Shown: positions 24,354 to 32,409, counted from the stretch's first letter. The stretch is DNA of 64,000 nt from JBBIQV01 sp964555285 (GCA_964555285.1 CAZKRM010000007.1:57883-121882), one strand, 5' to 3'. Numbers and translations: made by a program. Notes: generated by a model not told the origin, from the letters alone.

Positions 24354-24926
24354 CTATCCTCCGCTGACGGTAAACCGCATAGTCCCCATCAGGGTGATCT
24401 CGCTGACTTGCTCGCCGACGTGAATCTCGACTTTGTACCGGCCCGGTTTCCAGCCTCCCGCAGGCGGCGTGAGTTTCAGATAGCCGCTTTCGTCTTCCGT
24501 GGCGATGTACATGGAATCCTGCGTGACGAGCGTGGCGGGATCGAGTCCTGGGACCTGTTCCGGGAAACAACGACCGAAAGTAATGAAGGACTGGTAATGT
24601 TGATGGAGCTGAAACACGATGAAAATCGCGGGAGCAGTCGGCCTGAACTGTTCGGTAGGCCGAATGGCCACCATCTCGTGCGTGCGGCGAAATCCCAACT
24701 CCTCGTCGATATCTTCTGCCGACTGGATCGTGCGAAACATCCCTTCCGGCGGCGCGTCGAAGTCATAAGGCTTGACGTCCTGCTGGCGGTTCTGAAACTC
24801 AGGAATCGGGACGTTGGGCGTCAGTTTCAGCTCTTCGGCGAGAATCGTCCCGGTGCCCGGAAGCAGGCCCCAGACCGTGACGGCCACGACGATCCAGCGC
24901 TGCGTGTCCTTTGCGCGCCTTGCCAT
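24354..24926 (-). CDS. Secreted protein of unknown function
   Basis: 190 residues from ATG 24926 (MARRAKDTQRW). The signal peptide (WIVVAVTVWGLLPGTGTILAEE) is clear. The mature part has an acidic linker (DIDEELGF), a central stretch with His/Gln and Phe (QLHQHYQSFITFGRCF), and a C-terminal beta-sandwich-like unit (LKLTPPAGGWKPGRYKVEIHVGE ... MGTMRFTVSG). That unit resembles chaperone-usher or Ig-like extracytoplasmic domains that end many bacterial secreted proteins. I do not recognise the family. It lies upstream of the riboswitch operon on the same strand, about 60 bases away. Confidence 0.75.
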   Translation of the reverse strand: MARRAKDTQRWIVVAVTVWGLLPGTGTILAEELKLTPNVPIPEFQNRQQDVKPYDFDAPPEGMFRTIQSAEDIDEELGFRRTHEMVAIRPTEQFRPTAPAIFIVFQLHQHYQSFITFGRCFPEQVPGLDPATLVTQDSMYIATEDESGYLKLTPPAGGWKPGRYKVEIHVGEQVSEITLMGTMRFTVSGG

Positions 24927-24971
24927 AGAGTCTTGGTACACGTCACACGGCGTGGCTGTCAAGGAAGTGGA

Positions 24972-24999
24972 AGCTGAGTGCTGATAGCTGATTGCTGAA
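24972..24999. repeat. Heptamer array, AGCTGAN family
   Basis: Four consecutive 7-base units of the form NGCTGAN (AGCTGAG, TGCTGAT and two more), one arm only. It lies in the divergent gap between the secreted protein and the methyltransferase. Relatives at 31161-31209, 32673-32705 and 58613-58688. Confidence 0.7.
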
Positions 25000-25014
25000 G
25001 GCGTGCCGTGCCGA

Positions 25015-25044
25015 TTGCACGTCGGCGAGGCCATCTGCTAAAAT
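25015..25044 (+). promoter_or_regulatory. Probable sigma-70 promoter of the methyltransferase gene
   Basis: TTGCAC (25015-25020) and TAAAAT (25039-25044) with an 18-base spacer, 40 bases upstream of ATG 25085. Confidence 0.5.
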
Positions 25045-25084
25045 CCGCCGCTCCGACACACTCACGGGAACGACGAGAGTCAGT

Positions 25085-26500
25085 ATGCTCCAAGACACTG
25101 ATGCGCTTCCACAACCGATCGGTGAATACAAGCCCCTCGATCTGTGGCAGGCGCACATCAACGAATTGTTCTATCGGCTCCGGGGAAACCAGCTCCGCCG
25201 CTATTACCAGACCTTTGCGTCCGCCGACTATCGGCTCGCCCACGCGCTCGCCGCGGATTACTATGAGCGGGCGATAAAGCGAGAGAGGGTTCGAACCTGT
25301 CCCTCCCCTCCCCCCTCCCCTCTCACCATCCTCGAACTCGGCCCCGGCAACGGCAACCTCGCCGCCTGTTTCCTGAGCCATCTGAAGAAGCTCGACAAAG
25401 ACGGCCTCGTCTACCCGCGAGTCCGGTATGTGCTCGTGCATACGCACGCGGGCACCCTCGACCAGGCCCGCGCTCATCCGGATCTGGCCGCGCATGACGG
25501 CCACGTCGAAACCTTGTGTGAGCGCGTCGAGCACTTACGCTCCGTCCAGGATGGGACCGTCGATCGAGTGATCTGCAATGAGCTCTGGAACGACCTGCCC
25601 ACCAAGCTCATGGTCAGGAAGGACGGCGAGATCGAAGAAGAGCACCTGCGTCCGAACTTGAGCGAGACCAAGCACGCCGTCATCGAAGATTGGTCCGGGT
25701 TCGTCCGGGCCTTCGACAGCAAAGACATCGATACGCTCAACATGTTCCCCCCGTTCTTCGAAGACCTCATCTGGGAAAAGGAATATCACAAGGTCGAGTG
25801 GAAGGACGTGCCCTACCGGAAGACGATCACCGAATTCTTGAAGTGCATCGATCAGCACGTATTGGTGCCGGTCAATCTCGGCGCCTGTGCGACCGTGAAG
25901 GAAGCCAAGCGCGTGCTGGCCGCCGATGCGATCGGGTTCAGCAGTTTCGATGCGGGGACCGCCGATCTGAGAGTCCTCAACGATCCGGACAAGCCCTGTT
26001 ACGGCCTGTTCGGCGGGCAGTATAGCTTCATGATCAACTTCGCGCTGGTGGAAGCGGTCGCGAAACAGGTGGGTGCCGCCGGAGTGGGCATCGAAACCCA
26101 GCGCGAGTTCGTCGGGCGCAGCCTGAATACCAATGTGCTGCCGCTGGTCGATCTGCTCGCGGTCCATCCCTCCGCGAGGGAAACGATGCAGCCCTGGCAG
26201 CAGGACCGGCTGACCATCAAGACGATTCGCGCCGTCAATGAAACCTATGCGAGCCCCTATCGGCGGACGCTGGATTTCTCGCTCCATCAGGACACACCGG
26301 CGGAAGAACGGGACGCGCTGCAAGAGATCCTGGTCTCCTTGAAGCAGCAGGGGATTCCGGATACCGTGGCCTACCTGACAGAAGAAGAGCTCTTCGCCGC
26401 GATGAAGGCTCTCGAAGAACTCGGATACGAACGCGACGCCGTCCTCATGGCTCTCAATGCTCCTCCTAGCCCGATCGAGTACCATCACTTCTCGTTCTGA
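25085..26500 (+). CDS. SAM-dependent methyltransferase-like protein (MidA/DUF185-like)
   Basis: 471 residues. A Rossmann SAM-binding motif LTILELGPGNGNLAACFL occurs near residue 77, an acidic/aromatic motif RVICNELWNDLP about 85 residues later, and HxH near the middle (VLVHTHAG). The overall plan (GNGNL, then NE.WNDLP) resembles the MidA-type methyltransferases that act on proteins such as complex I subunits, but similarity is only by motif. The segment just before the SAM motif (CPSPPPSP) is encoded by a CCCTCCC-like low-complexity array (25301-25328) and is probably an insertion. The C-terminal 100 residues are helical and unassigned. Confidence 0.7.
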   Translation: MLQDTDALPQPIGEYKPLDLWQAHINELFYRLRGNQLRRYYQTFASADYRLAHALAADYYERAIKRERVRTCPSPPPSPLTILELGPGNGNLAACFLSHLKKLDKDGLVYPRVRYVLVHTHAGTLDQARAHPDLAAHDGHVETLCERVEHLRSVQDGTVDRVICNELWNDLPTKLMVRKDGEIEEEHLRPNLSETKHAVIEDWSGFVRAFDSKDIDTLNMFPPFFEDLIWEKEYHKVEWKDVPYRKTITEFLKCIDQHVLVPVNLGACATVKEAKRVLAADAIGFSSFDAGTADLRVLNDPDKPCYGLFGGQYSFMINFALVEAVAKQVGAAGVGIETQREFVGRSLNTNVLPLVDLLAVHPSARETMQPWQQDRLTIKTIRAVNETYASPYRRTLDFSLHQDTPAEERDALQEILVSLKQQGIPDTVAYLTEEELFAAMKALEELGYERDAVLMALNAPPSPIEYHHFSF

Positions 26501-26662
26501 CCTCGCCTCGCGCTCCCACGAAAATCCGCTTGACTAATCGTTGAGACTTCTATAGCCTCTGCCCCGTTTGTAGGGGGTTGCTCTCTTTTCGACGGAAGGG
26601 AAGCCCCTTGCGTGATCGTAGAAATCGCTACGGTCGTACCGACGAGAGATTAAGAGGCCTCG

Positions 26663-26956
26663 ATGTTTGGGTCCTTCGGTTGGATGGAACTCATGCTGAT
26701 CTTGATCATCGTGCTGATCATTTTCGGCGCGGGCAAATTGCCGCAACTCGGCGAAGGGCTTGGCAAGGCCATCAAGGGCTTCAAGAAGACGGTGCACGAG
26801 CCGGACGCGATCGATGTCACCGCCGCGCCGACCGAGCAGGCGCCGGCAAGCCAACCTACGCAGTTGACACAAGCCACACCGACGGCGCCGCCACCGGCGC
26901 CTCCCGCCGGTTCCGAGGCGGCACGACAGCCGGCAGGACAATCGAAACAGGGATAG
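26663..26956 (+). CDS. tatA: Twin-arginine translocase subunit TatA/E (copy 1)
   Basis: 97 residues: MFGSFGWMELMLILIIVLIIFGAGKLPQLGEGLGKAIKGFKK is the TatA membrane helix, FGxxKLP hinge and amphipathic helix. A Pro/Ala/Thr/Gln-rich tail follows. Forms the pore-like assembly of the Tat pathway that exports folded proteins, which likely include copper and cofactor enzymes such as oxidases. Second, related copy follows after a repeat array. No tatC is in the window. Confidence 0.93.
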   Translation: MFGSFGWMELMLILIIVLIIFGAGKLPQLGEGLGKAIKGFKKTVHEPDAIDVTAAPTEQAPASQPTQLTQATPTAPPPAPPAGSEAARQPAGQSKQG

Positions 26957-26963
26957 GGGGGAC

Positions 26964-27074
26964 GTGAAGCGTCATGCGTGAAGCGTCATGCGTGGAAAGA
27001 CCTCACGATTCCTTCCCCATTCCCCATCATTCATCATGTATCACGCAGCACGCAGCACGCAGCACGGGTAACGG
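26964..27074. repeat. Two-armed heptamer array between tatA genes
   Basis: The left arm has GTGAAGC and GTCATGC alternating (four units, 26964-26991, a perfect 14-base direct repeat). The right arm, 27013-27074, has TTCCCCA twice, then TCATTCA-like units drifting into GCACGCA units; nine units keep the same 7-base phase while their sequence changes. It ends three bases before the second tatA start. Confidence 0.88.
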
Positions 27075-27076
27075 CT

Positions 27077-27373
27077 ATGTTCGGTCTTGGAGCCGGCGAG
27101 ATTTTCATCATTCTGATCATCGCCTTCCTGCTGTTCGGTCCCAAGCAATTGCCGGAAATCGGCCGGCAAGTCGGGAAAGCGGTCAAGGGATTTAAGGAAA
27201 CGGCGGACGATCTCCGGAAGACGGTCGAGCCGGAGATCAACATGATCCAGCAGGAGGTCAAGATGGCGGAGCAAGACCTCCAGGCCTCCATGAAAGAGGC
27301 GGAAGACGAAATCACCGCCGCCACCAAGCCGGCTGAGCCGGCGAGCAACGAGCAGAAAACGGCGAACACCTGA
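27077..27373 (+). CDS. tatA: Twin-arginine translocase subunit TatA/B (copy 2)
   Basis: 98 residues: MFGLGAGEIFIILIIAFLLFGPKQLPEIGRQVGKAVKGFKETADDLRK. The FGP hinge and long charged helix are TatA/TatB-like; the Gly-rich start and the acidic C-terminal helix fit TatA better than TatB, but a TatB role beside copy 1 is possible. ATG 27077 is chosen because it begins the conserved helix; the longer frame reads through the repeat array. Confidence 0.9.
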   Translation: MFGLGAGEIFIILIIAFLLFGPKQLPEIGRQVGKAVKGFKETADDLRKTVEPEINMIQQEVKMAEQDLQASMKEAEDEITAATKPAEPASNEQKTANT

Positions 27374-27456
27374 TGAACAAGCGAACAGCGCGTAGCTCAG
27401 AAGGTCGTGCTGCCGGCTGTCAGCTATTCGCTGCTCGCTATTCGCTCTGAGCTGAG
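27374..27456. repeat. Two-armed heptamer array after tatA copy 2
   Basis: The left arm is 27374-27401 (TGAACAA, GCGAACA and two more units); the right arm is 27415-27456 (AGCTATT, CGCTGCT, then similar units ending AGCTGAG), all in 7-base phase. The arms are partly complementary. Confidence 0.8.
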
Positions 27457-27465
27457 GGCAAGACC

Positions 27466-28026
27466 ATGTCCACGGCCACATCGCAGATGACCGTTGAAGA
27501 ATTCTGGAAGCTCTGCGGGGACAGGCGTGGGCGCGAACTGGTGGCGGGAGAGGTGATTGACGTGGCACCGGCATCGGCGAAGCATGGAAAATTCGTGACA
27601 AGCGCGGTACTTCGCCTGGGACCCTTTGTGAGAGAGCGACAACTAGGCGAGGTGTATGTGGGGGACACGGGCTTTTTGTTGCACCGCAATCCGGATACGG
27701 TACGAGGGCCGGATATCGCTTTTGTCCGGCGAGAGCGGCTCGCCGACGAGCCACGCGAAGGCTTTTTCCCCGGTGCGCCCGATCTCGCCATTGAAGTAGT
27801 CTCTCCCAACGATCTGGCTCAGGAAATCGAGCGGAAGGTGCAAGAGTATCTGGCGGCGGGCGCGGCGATGGTGTGGGTGCTCTACCCCGAAACCCGGCAT
27901 GTGATGGTCTATCGGTCGAGCGGAGAGGCGCGGGTCTTGAGTGTGAAGGACGCGCTGGTGGAGGGAGCCGACGTGCTGCCTGGGTTTACGTGCAAGGTAG
28001 GGGAACTGTTCGGAGCCGCGCGATAA
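27466..28026 (+). CDS. Uma2 family (DUF820) nuclease-like protein
   Basis: 186 residues. The PD-(D/E)xK core is visible: GRELVAGEVIDV, PDIAFVRRERL, PDLAIEVVSPND and the C-terminal half-motif EIERKVQEYLAAGAAMVWVLYPETRHVMVYR. Uma2 proteins are numerous in genomes of this type and their biological role is unsettled. Two further copies lie on the minus strand within 6 kb. A coiled-coil protein gene follows 22 bases downstream. Confidence 0.9.
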   Translation: MSTATSQMTVEEFWKLCGDRRGRELVAGEVIDVAPASAKHGKFVTSAVLRLGPFVRERQLGEVYVGDTGFLLHRNPDTVRGPDIAFVRRERLADEPREGFFPGAPDLAIEVVSPNDLAQEIERKVQEYLAAGAAMVWVLYPETRHVMVYRSSGEARVLSVKDALVEGADVLPGFTCKVGELFGAAR

Positions 28027-28048
28027 GCGAGGCGGTCAGTAGAAGACC

Positions 28049-28432
28049 ATGCCTGGAACCTTGGAAGAACGAGTCGCGTATCTCGAGGGAAAGGTTGAGG
28101 AGCACTCCCGGGGGTTCGGCGAGTTGCGGGAGATGGTGATCCATCTTGATCAAAAAGTAGACCGCTTTCGCGACGAACTGGCCGGGCGGATCGAGGCTCT
28201 GGATCAACGACTCAATGGCCGCATCGACGCCCTGGATCAACGGATCGAGGCTCTGGATCAACGACTCAATGGCCGCATCGATGCCCTGGATCAACGGATC
28301 GACGCCCTGGATCAACGACTCAATGGCCGCATCGATGCCCTGGATCAGAAACTCTCCACCCATTTCACCTGGCTGGTGGGGATCCAGGTGGCGGTCTTAC
28401 TGGCGGTCGTGGGGGCCTTGATCGCCAAATGA
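28049..28432 (+). CDS. Coiled-coil repeat protein with C-terminal membrane anchor
   Basis: 127 residues. After a heptad-like start (TLEERVAYLEGKVEEHS) come three copies of an 18-residue repeat RIEALDQRLNGRIDALDQ (residues 47-100), then a single transmembrane helix (WLVGIQVAVLLAVVGALIA) at the C-terminus. A tail-anchored fibrous protein is likely. The gene is directly downstream of Uma2; a comparable coiled-coil gene lies near the second and third Uma2 genes. No known function. Confidence 0.85.
   Translation: MPGTLEERVAYLEGKVEEHSRGFGELREMVIHLDQKVDRFRDELAGRIEALDQRLNGRIDALDQRIEALDQRLNGRIDALDQRIDALDQRLNGRIDALDQKLSTHFTWLVGIQVAVLLAVVGALIAK
28187..28348 (+). repeat. 54-base tandem repeat, three copies
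   Basis: Three nearly identical 54-base units (28187-28240, 28241-28294, 28295-28348), each encoding 18 residues. The near-identity at synonymous sites suggests recent expansion or ongoing homogenisation. Confidence 0.92.
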
Positions 28433-28828
28433 CCAAGCAAGAGTTGCCAGGCAGATCCTCTCTCTGAATCACAGGTCGGCGATGGCGGCAGAAACGAGGG
28501 GAACGGTTGACGATCGAGGAAAGTTCGCTAGAGTAGGCAGGGGAAACGACCAATCCACGCATGGAGAAAGGGGGTGGCAACGCGATCTGAGCATGCATGA
28601 CCCAGTGTCGTGAGAGTCACCCTGAAGAAAAGGCAAGACACACAGTTCGGAGGGATGGGCACAACACTCTCCGGCTGTGCGAGGAAGGTCGAGAAGAAGG
28701 TCGAAAGGGAGAGAAGAAGGACGTTGGTTTCATCGTGCAGGCAGCAGGATGGCCGATCGACAGTACGCCGGTGGGTACTCTAGGGGAGTGGAGCGGCGGC
28801 TGCGATCCAACTTAACAGGAGGAACGCT
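28433..28828. other. Long upstream region of the porin gene, no gene seen
   Basis: About 400 bases without a convincing coding frame. A possible sigma-70 promoter (TTGACG 28507-28512, 16 bases, TAGAGT 28529-28534) would give a ~290-base leader for the porin gene. The region from 28690 to 28730 is purine-rich (GAAGAAGG-like). No riboswitch pattern recognised. Confidence 0.45.
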
Positions 28829-30544
28829 ATGAGAAGCATCCAAGGACGGAGTTGGTGGACTAAGTGGGCCACCTTTGTCGGGGCAGCGGTCGTCGCCGTC
28901 GGTCTCCAGGCGGGGACCTCGACGGTGTTCGCGGCCTTTGAATTGCCGGAAGGGGAGAAGATCACCAACCTCCCGGCGATTCCTCGGTCGATTCCGCAGA
29001 AGGAAGCCTACGAGATCTACGATCCGAAGATCGGCAAGAACTTCGACGTGAAGAACTTCTGGCTCCGCGCCGACCTGCGCGTGAGGCCGGAAATGAGGAA
29101 CAACGGCTGCTTTGGGTCCACCAGTGCGGGTGGAGGAACCTGTAACGCGGCCCCTGGAACTGGACAAGCTACGAGCGGGACCAAGGGAAAATCGAACGAC
29201 TTCTATGTCCAACAGTGGGTCCGGTTGGGCATCGGCTACGACCTGTCCCCAGACGTGAACTTCTACATGGAAATCATCGACGCGGCCGTGTGGGGTGGAA
29301 ACGGTACCAATGGTTCCGGGGCAGCCAACGTCGATGCGCTGAACCATAATGGTGGGTCTGTGGGTGGGGTTGGCGGCGGTAACAACGGCCGATTGGGTGT
29401 GCGCGCGGCCTACGTGTTGGTGCGCAACTTGGGCGGTGTCCAGGGCCTCAGCATGAAGGCAGGCCGTCAGTACATCATCTTCGGGAACCACTCGCTGTTC
29501 GGCCACTTCGATTGGGCCAACACGGGCTTCTCCCATGATGGTGTGATGTTCCAGTATTCCACCAAAGACTTCGATTCGTACTTCGGCTGGTTCCGCAACT
29601 CGGAGAGCGATCTCGCTCAGGGTGCACCAGTCGGCAGCTTAGGACCAAACATTGGCGGCGCTAACGGCGGCAGGGCCGGTACGTTAGGCGATGGAAATCG
29701 CGACGCGGACATGTTCATCTTCTACAACCAGATCAAGTCCGTGCCGGGCTTCCTGATCGAACCCTACTACATCTTGTACAAGAACAACTATGATTCCACG
29801 GCCAACCGGGGCCAGGGTATCGCGACAACCAAACACTCGAACCAGACCAGACACATGATCGGCAACCGGATCGAAATGCGGAAGGGGAACTGGGACGCGA
29901 TCAACGAAACCATCTATCAGTTTGGTGCGATGGGCGACTCGGGTGGTGTCAATGCGGCTCAAGCTGGCTATGGCGACCAGAAGAATCTCCACATCAGTGC
30001 CTGGGCGACCAGAAACTGGATCGGCTACACCCACTATCAGAGCGCATACAAGCCGCGGTTGGCGTTCAACTTGGATTACGCCTCCGGCGACGGGCGGTCC
30101 AACTGTACGCTCACGGCAGCCGCAGCAGCGACCGGATGTAAGAGCGCCAATACGTTTGAAGGCATGTTCCCGACCAACCACATCCACATGGGCTACATGG
30201 ACGTGCAAGCCTGGAAGAACATGCTCAGTCCATCGGCCAACTTGCAGTTCCGGCCGAGCAAGGTGGACCACGTCGAGTTCTGGTACACCAACCTGAACCT
30301 GGCCAACTCGAAGGACAACTGGTATCGCGGTGCTCAGGGCGTGTATGTCTTCTCGAAGACCGGCAATACCAAGACGCACATCGGCGACGAATTGGACATC
30401 ACCTACACCCACATGTTTGCCGATGGCAAGATGGCGTTCCAGGCCACCTATGGCCATCTGTGGGCCGGCGGGTACATCGCAGAGAACCTGGGTACCAGTG
30501 CCGATCAGTCCTGGGCCTATGCCCAGATCTGGATGAACTTCTAG
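28829..30544 (+). CDS. Outer-membrane beta-barrel porin (alginate-export family type)
   Basis: 571 residues. Signal peptide with ATFVGAAVVAVGLQAGTSTVFA; the mature N-terminus reads FELPEGEKITNLPAIP. The barrel portion has alternating amphipathic strands (FWLRADLRVRPEMRNN, FYVQQWVRLGIGYDL, NFYMEIIDAAVWG, GLSMKAGRQYIIFG), as in AlgE-like alginate_exp porins common in Nitrospira and relatives. It ends YAQIWMNF with the terminal Phe used by the BAM machinery. An ideal AGGAGG precedes the ATG, and a strong terminator follows, so it is probably monocistronic and highly expressed. Substrate unknown. Confidence 0.85.
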   Translation: MRSIQGRSWWTKWATFVGAAVVAVGLQAGTSTVFAAFELPEGEKITNLPAIPRSIPQKEAYEIYDPKIGKNFDVKNFWLRADLRVRPEMRNNGCFGSTSAGGGTCNAAPGTGQATSGTKGKSNDFYVQQWVRLGIGYDLSPDVNFYMEIIDAAVWGGNGTNGSGAANVDALNHNGGSVGGVGGGNNGRLGVRAAYVLVRNLGGVQGLSMKAGRQYIIFGNHSLFGHFDWANTGFSHDGVMFQYSTKDFDSYFGWFRNSESDLAQGAPVGSLGPNIGGANGGRAGTLGDGNRDADMFIFYNQIKSVPGFLIEPYYILYKNNYDSTANRGQGIATTKHSNQTRHMIGNRIEMRKGNWDAINETIYQFGAMGDSGGVNAAQAGYGDQKNLHISAWATRNWIGYTHYQSAYKPRLAFNLDYASGDGRSNCTLTAAAAATGCKSANTFEGMFPTNHIHMGYMDVQAWKNMLSPSANLQFRPSKVDHVEFWYTNLNLANSKDNWYRGAQGVYVFSKTGNTKTHIGDELDITYTHMFADGKMAFQATYGHLWAGGYIAENLGTSADQSWAYAQIWMNF

Positions 30545-30549
30545 GAAGA

Positions 30550-30584
30550 CGTGAAGCGTGACAAGTGACGCGTTGATCCGCTGA
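30550..30584. repeat. Heptamer array downstream of the porin
   Basis: Five units in 7-base phase (CGTGAAG, CGTGACA, then three drifting units) between the porin stop and its terminator. Confidence 0.65.
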
Positions 30585-30600
30585 GCGCGACAAAAGAAGA

Positions 30601-30641
30601 GAAGCCCCGCGGGGAGATCCCCCGCGGGGCTTCTTATTTTT
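30601..30641 (+). terminator. Strong intrinsic terminator of the porin gene
   Basis: A 14-bp perfect stem (30601-30614 with 30620-30633), GC-rich, five-base loop, followed by a T-rich run 30634-30641. A copy of its right arm, GATCCCCCGCGGGGCTT, recurs at 31220-31236. Confidence 0.93.
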
Positions 30642-30680
30642 CCTGTCTCAATGGTATAGTTGAGGTGTCTGGAGGTGGAC

Positions 30681-30902
30681 ATGAAAAGCAAACCAAGAGT
30701 CAGGGCGAACCATGCTCTTCCTGAAATCATAGTTAGGAGCGGGAAGCCGTCCGCTGTGATCATTCCGCTTGATGAATATCGTGATATGCTCGCCCGGCTG
30801 GAGGATGCTGAGGATGTCAAGACTCTCAAGCGTCTGAGGAAAAAGCCCCTGCGGTTTCGCTCCCTCGAAGCCTTCCTGAACGAAGGCACCTCGCGTGTAT
30901 GA
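30681..30902 (+). CDS. Phd/YefM-like antitoxin
   Basis: 73 residues; GGAGG lies five bases before ATG 30681. The middle reads IIVRSGKPSAVIIPLDEYRDMLARLEDAEDV, matching the Phd/YefM fold region in which the antitoxin dimerises and binds operator DNA. The C-terminal part (KKPLRFRSLEAFLNEG) would wrap the toxin. It overlaps the toxin gene by eight bases, the usual arrangement for type II modules, with autoregulation expected. Confidence 0.85.
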   Translation: MKSKPRVRANHALPEIIVRSGKPSAVIIPLDEYRDMLARLEDAEDVKTLKRLRKKPLRFRSLEAFLNEGTSRV

Positions 30903-31149
30903 AGTTCTAGTCGAGCGGTCCGTCGAACGGACGCTGAAGCGACTCCCTCATCAAGTATTCGTCAGGATTGTGGCCATGATCAAAGATCTGGCCGAGAGTC
31001 CCCGTCCGTCCGGCTGTCGTAAGTTAGTCGGGGGAGAAAGGGACTGGCGCGTGAGAGTTGGAGATTACCGCATCCTCTACGAGATCGACGACGGAAAGAA
31101 AGTCGTTCGTGTCCTCCATGTAGGACATCGTCGGGAAGCTTACCGTTGA
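30895..31149 (+). CDS. RelE/ParE family toxin
   Basis: 84 residues, GTG start inside the end of the antitoxin gene. YEVLVERSVERTLKRLPHQV, RKLVGGERDWRVRVGDYRILYEIDDGKKVVRVLHVGHRREAYR matches the RelE family fold, with the catalytic-type basic residues and the conserved DYRILYEID and VLHVGHRRE motifs. It would be a ribosome-dependent mRNA interferase. Confidence 0.92.
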   Translation: MYEVLVERSVERTLKRLPHQVFVRIVAMIKDLAESPRPSGCRKLVGGERDWRVRVGDYRILYEIDDGKKVVRVLHVGHRREAYR

Positions 31150-31160
31150 CAGCCCTCTTC

Positions 31161-31209
31161 TGAAGCCGCTGCTGATCGCGGAACGCTGACAGCGGATTGC
31201 TGAAGGCTG
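31161..31209. repeat. Heptamer array, GCTGA family
   Basis: Seven units in strict 7-base phase with consensus ANNGCTG (for example AACGCTG, ATTGCTG) downstream of the toxin gene. A partial copy of the porin terminator follows at 31220. Confidence 0.7.
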
Positions 31210-31254
31210 CGTTTCATCCGATCCCCCGCGGGGCTTTGTTGTGGGAAGAGCGAA

Positions 31255-31815
31255 CTATTCAAAAATCTGGAGAAGCGCGATCCGAAGATCAGGCAGCAGA
31301 GGAGTGGTGAGGGTGTCCCCCGTCTCTTGACTGAGTTCTGCGGCTCGAACGTAGCCCTGGTCGGTCATTCTGTACAGTTTCACGGTTTCCAATTCGGGAT
31401 CGACGATCCAGTATTCAGGGATGCCGTAGCGTTCGTAGAGTTTCCGCTTGATGATCTCATCGGTCTTGCGGGTGGACTCGGAAAGAATCTCGACCACGAG
31501 ATCGGGGGCGCCGTGAATGTGCGTTTCTGTGATGATCGACAGGCGGGACGTGGAGACAAAGAGGAGGTCAGGCTCGACGACATCAAGGTCCGACAGGACT
31601 ACATCGGTCGGCGCTGACAAAATCCGCCCCAGACGGCGTTGACGAACAAATGGTCCCAGGATTTGGTGCAGGTTGGACGACACGATCTGATGCTTGGTCT
31701 TGGGCGCTGGGGTCACGAAATGCTCTCCTTCAATGAGTTCGTGGCGCCTGCCGTCATTGGGGAACAGGAGATAGTCCTCGTAGGTAAATTTGACGCGCTG
31801 TGCTTGGGGTGCCAT
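31255..31815 (-). CDS. Uma2 family nuclease-like protein (copy 2)
   Basis: 186 residues from ATG 31815 (MAPQAQRVKFTYEDYLLFPNDG). Core motifs RRHELIEGEHF, VVEPDLLFVS, APDLVVEILSES and KRKLYERYGIPEYWIVDPELETVKLYR are all present, so the PD-(D/E)xK residues are intact. Convergent with the toxin gene; divergent from a coiled-coil gene 138 bases away. Confidence 0.9.
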   Translation of the reverse strand: MAPQAQRVKFTYEDYLLFPNDGRRHELIEGEHFVTPAPKTKHQIVSSNLHQILGPFVRQRRLGRILSAPTDVVLSDLDVVEPDLLFVSTSRLSIITETHIHGAPDLVVEILSESTRKTDEIIKRKLYERYGIPEYWIVDPELETVKLYRMTDQGYVRAAELSQETGDTLTTPLLPDLRIALLQIFE

Positions 31816-31953
31816 CTCAATCCTCGTACTTTGCAAGCCACTATAGCAGAGGCAGCGCGGGCACTCAAGGTTGTGACTGACGTGTTGTGCGCTATCAGGT
31901 TGATTTCTTCTCCAAGCCGGACTAGACTCGCGACCACTCAAGAAGGAGAGATT

Positions 31954-32409
31954 GTGGACGCCGAATCCCTTGCCCAGATTCAACAGATCGTCACTGCCGC
32001 TACGGATGGATTGCGCCAGGAGGTGCGAGAGGGCCAGGCAGGGCTCCGCCAAGAGATGACAACCTCAACGGCCGGCCTTCGCCAGGAGATCGTGGGAGTG
32101 CGCACGGAGCTGCGGGAAGAGATCGCTGCGACGGCGGGTGGGCTCCGCCAAGAGATGGCAACCTCAACGGCTGGCCTTCGTGAGGAGATCGCAGCCTCGG
32201 CGGCTGACATGAAGCGCCATACCGGCGTCCTCGTCGAGGATCTCTACCGCAAACTCGACCTGGTCATTGAAGGCCAACAACTTCTCCGCGATCAGATTAC
32301 GGACGTTCGTTCCGAACTCGATTCCCAAACCCGTGAAACGCGGGCACTGGTTCAGCTCTCCTACCAGCAACTCGATCAACGGGTTGAGAACCTCGAACGT
32401 AGACTATAA
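31954..32409 (+). CDS. Coiled-coil repeat protein
   Basis: 151 residues from GTG 31954, with AAGGAG five bases upstream. An Ala/Gln/Thr/Arg-rich coiled coil has imperfect repeats around GLRQEMTTSTAGLRQEI (residues ~25-85). A second helix follows (VLVEDLYRKLDLVIEGQQLLRDQITDVRSELD) and a final heptad segment (QQLDQRVENLERR). It has no membrane segment. Its style (heptads ending LDQRVENLE) resembles the membrane-anchored protein at 28049, and it likewise lies beside Uma2 genes. Confidence 0.75.
   Translation: MDAESLAQIQQIVTAATDGLRQEVREGQAGLRQEMTTSTAGLRQEIVGVRTELREEIAATAGGLRQEMATSTAGLREEIAASAADMKRHTGVLVEDLYRKLDLVIEGQQLLRDQITDVRSELDSQTRETRALVQLSYQQLDQRVENLERRL

Noticed and set aside
26597..26662. 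Structured leader before the first tatA gene (stem GATCGTAG/CTACGGTC) considered as a riboswitch
   Set aside because: Several stems can be drawn but no known riboswitch core or terminator/antiterminator pair is present; too weak to call.
26964..27074. Repeat array considered as a CRISPR
   Set aside because: Units are 7 bases and directly adjacent with no spacers; there are no cas genes in the window.
28597..28815. 72-codon frame upstream of the porin
   Set aside because: Lys/Glu/Gly-rich low-complexity translation, no start signals; it probably reflects the purine-rich stretch.
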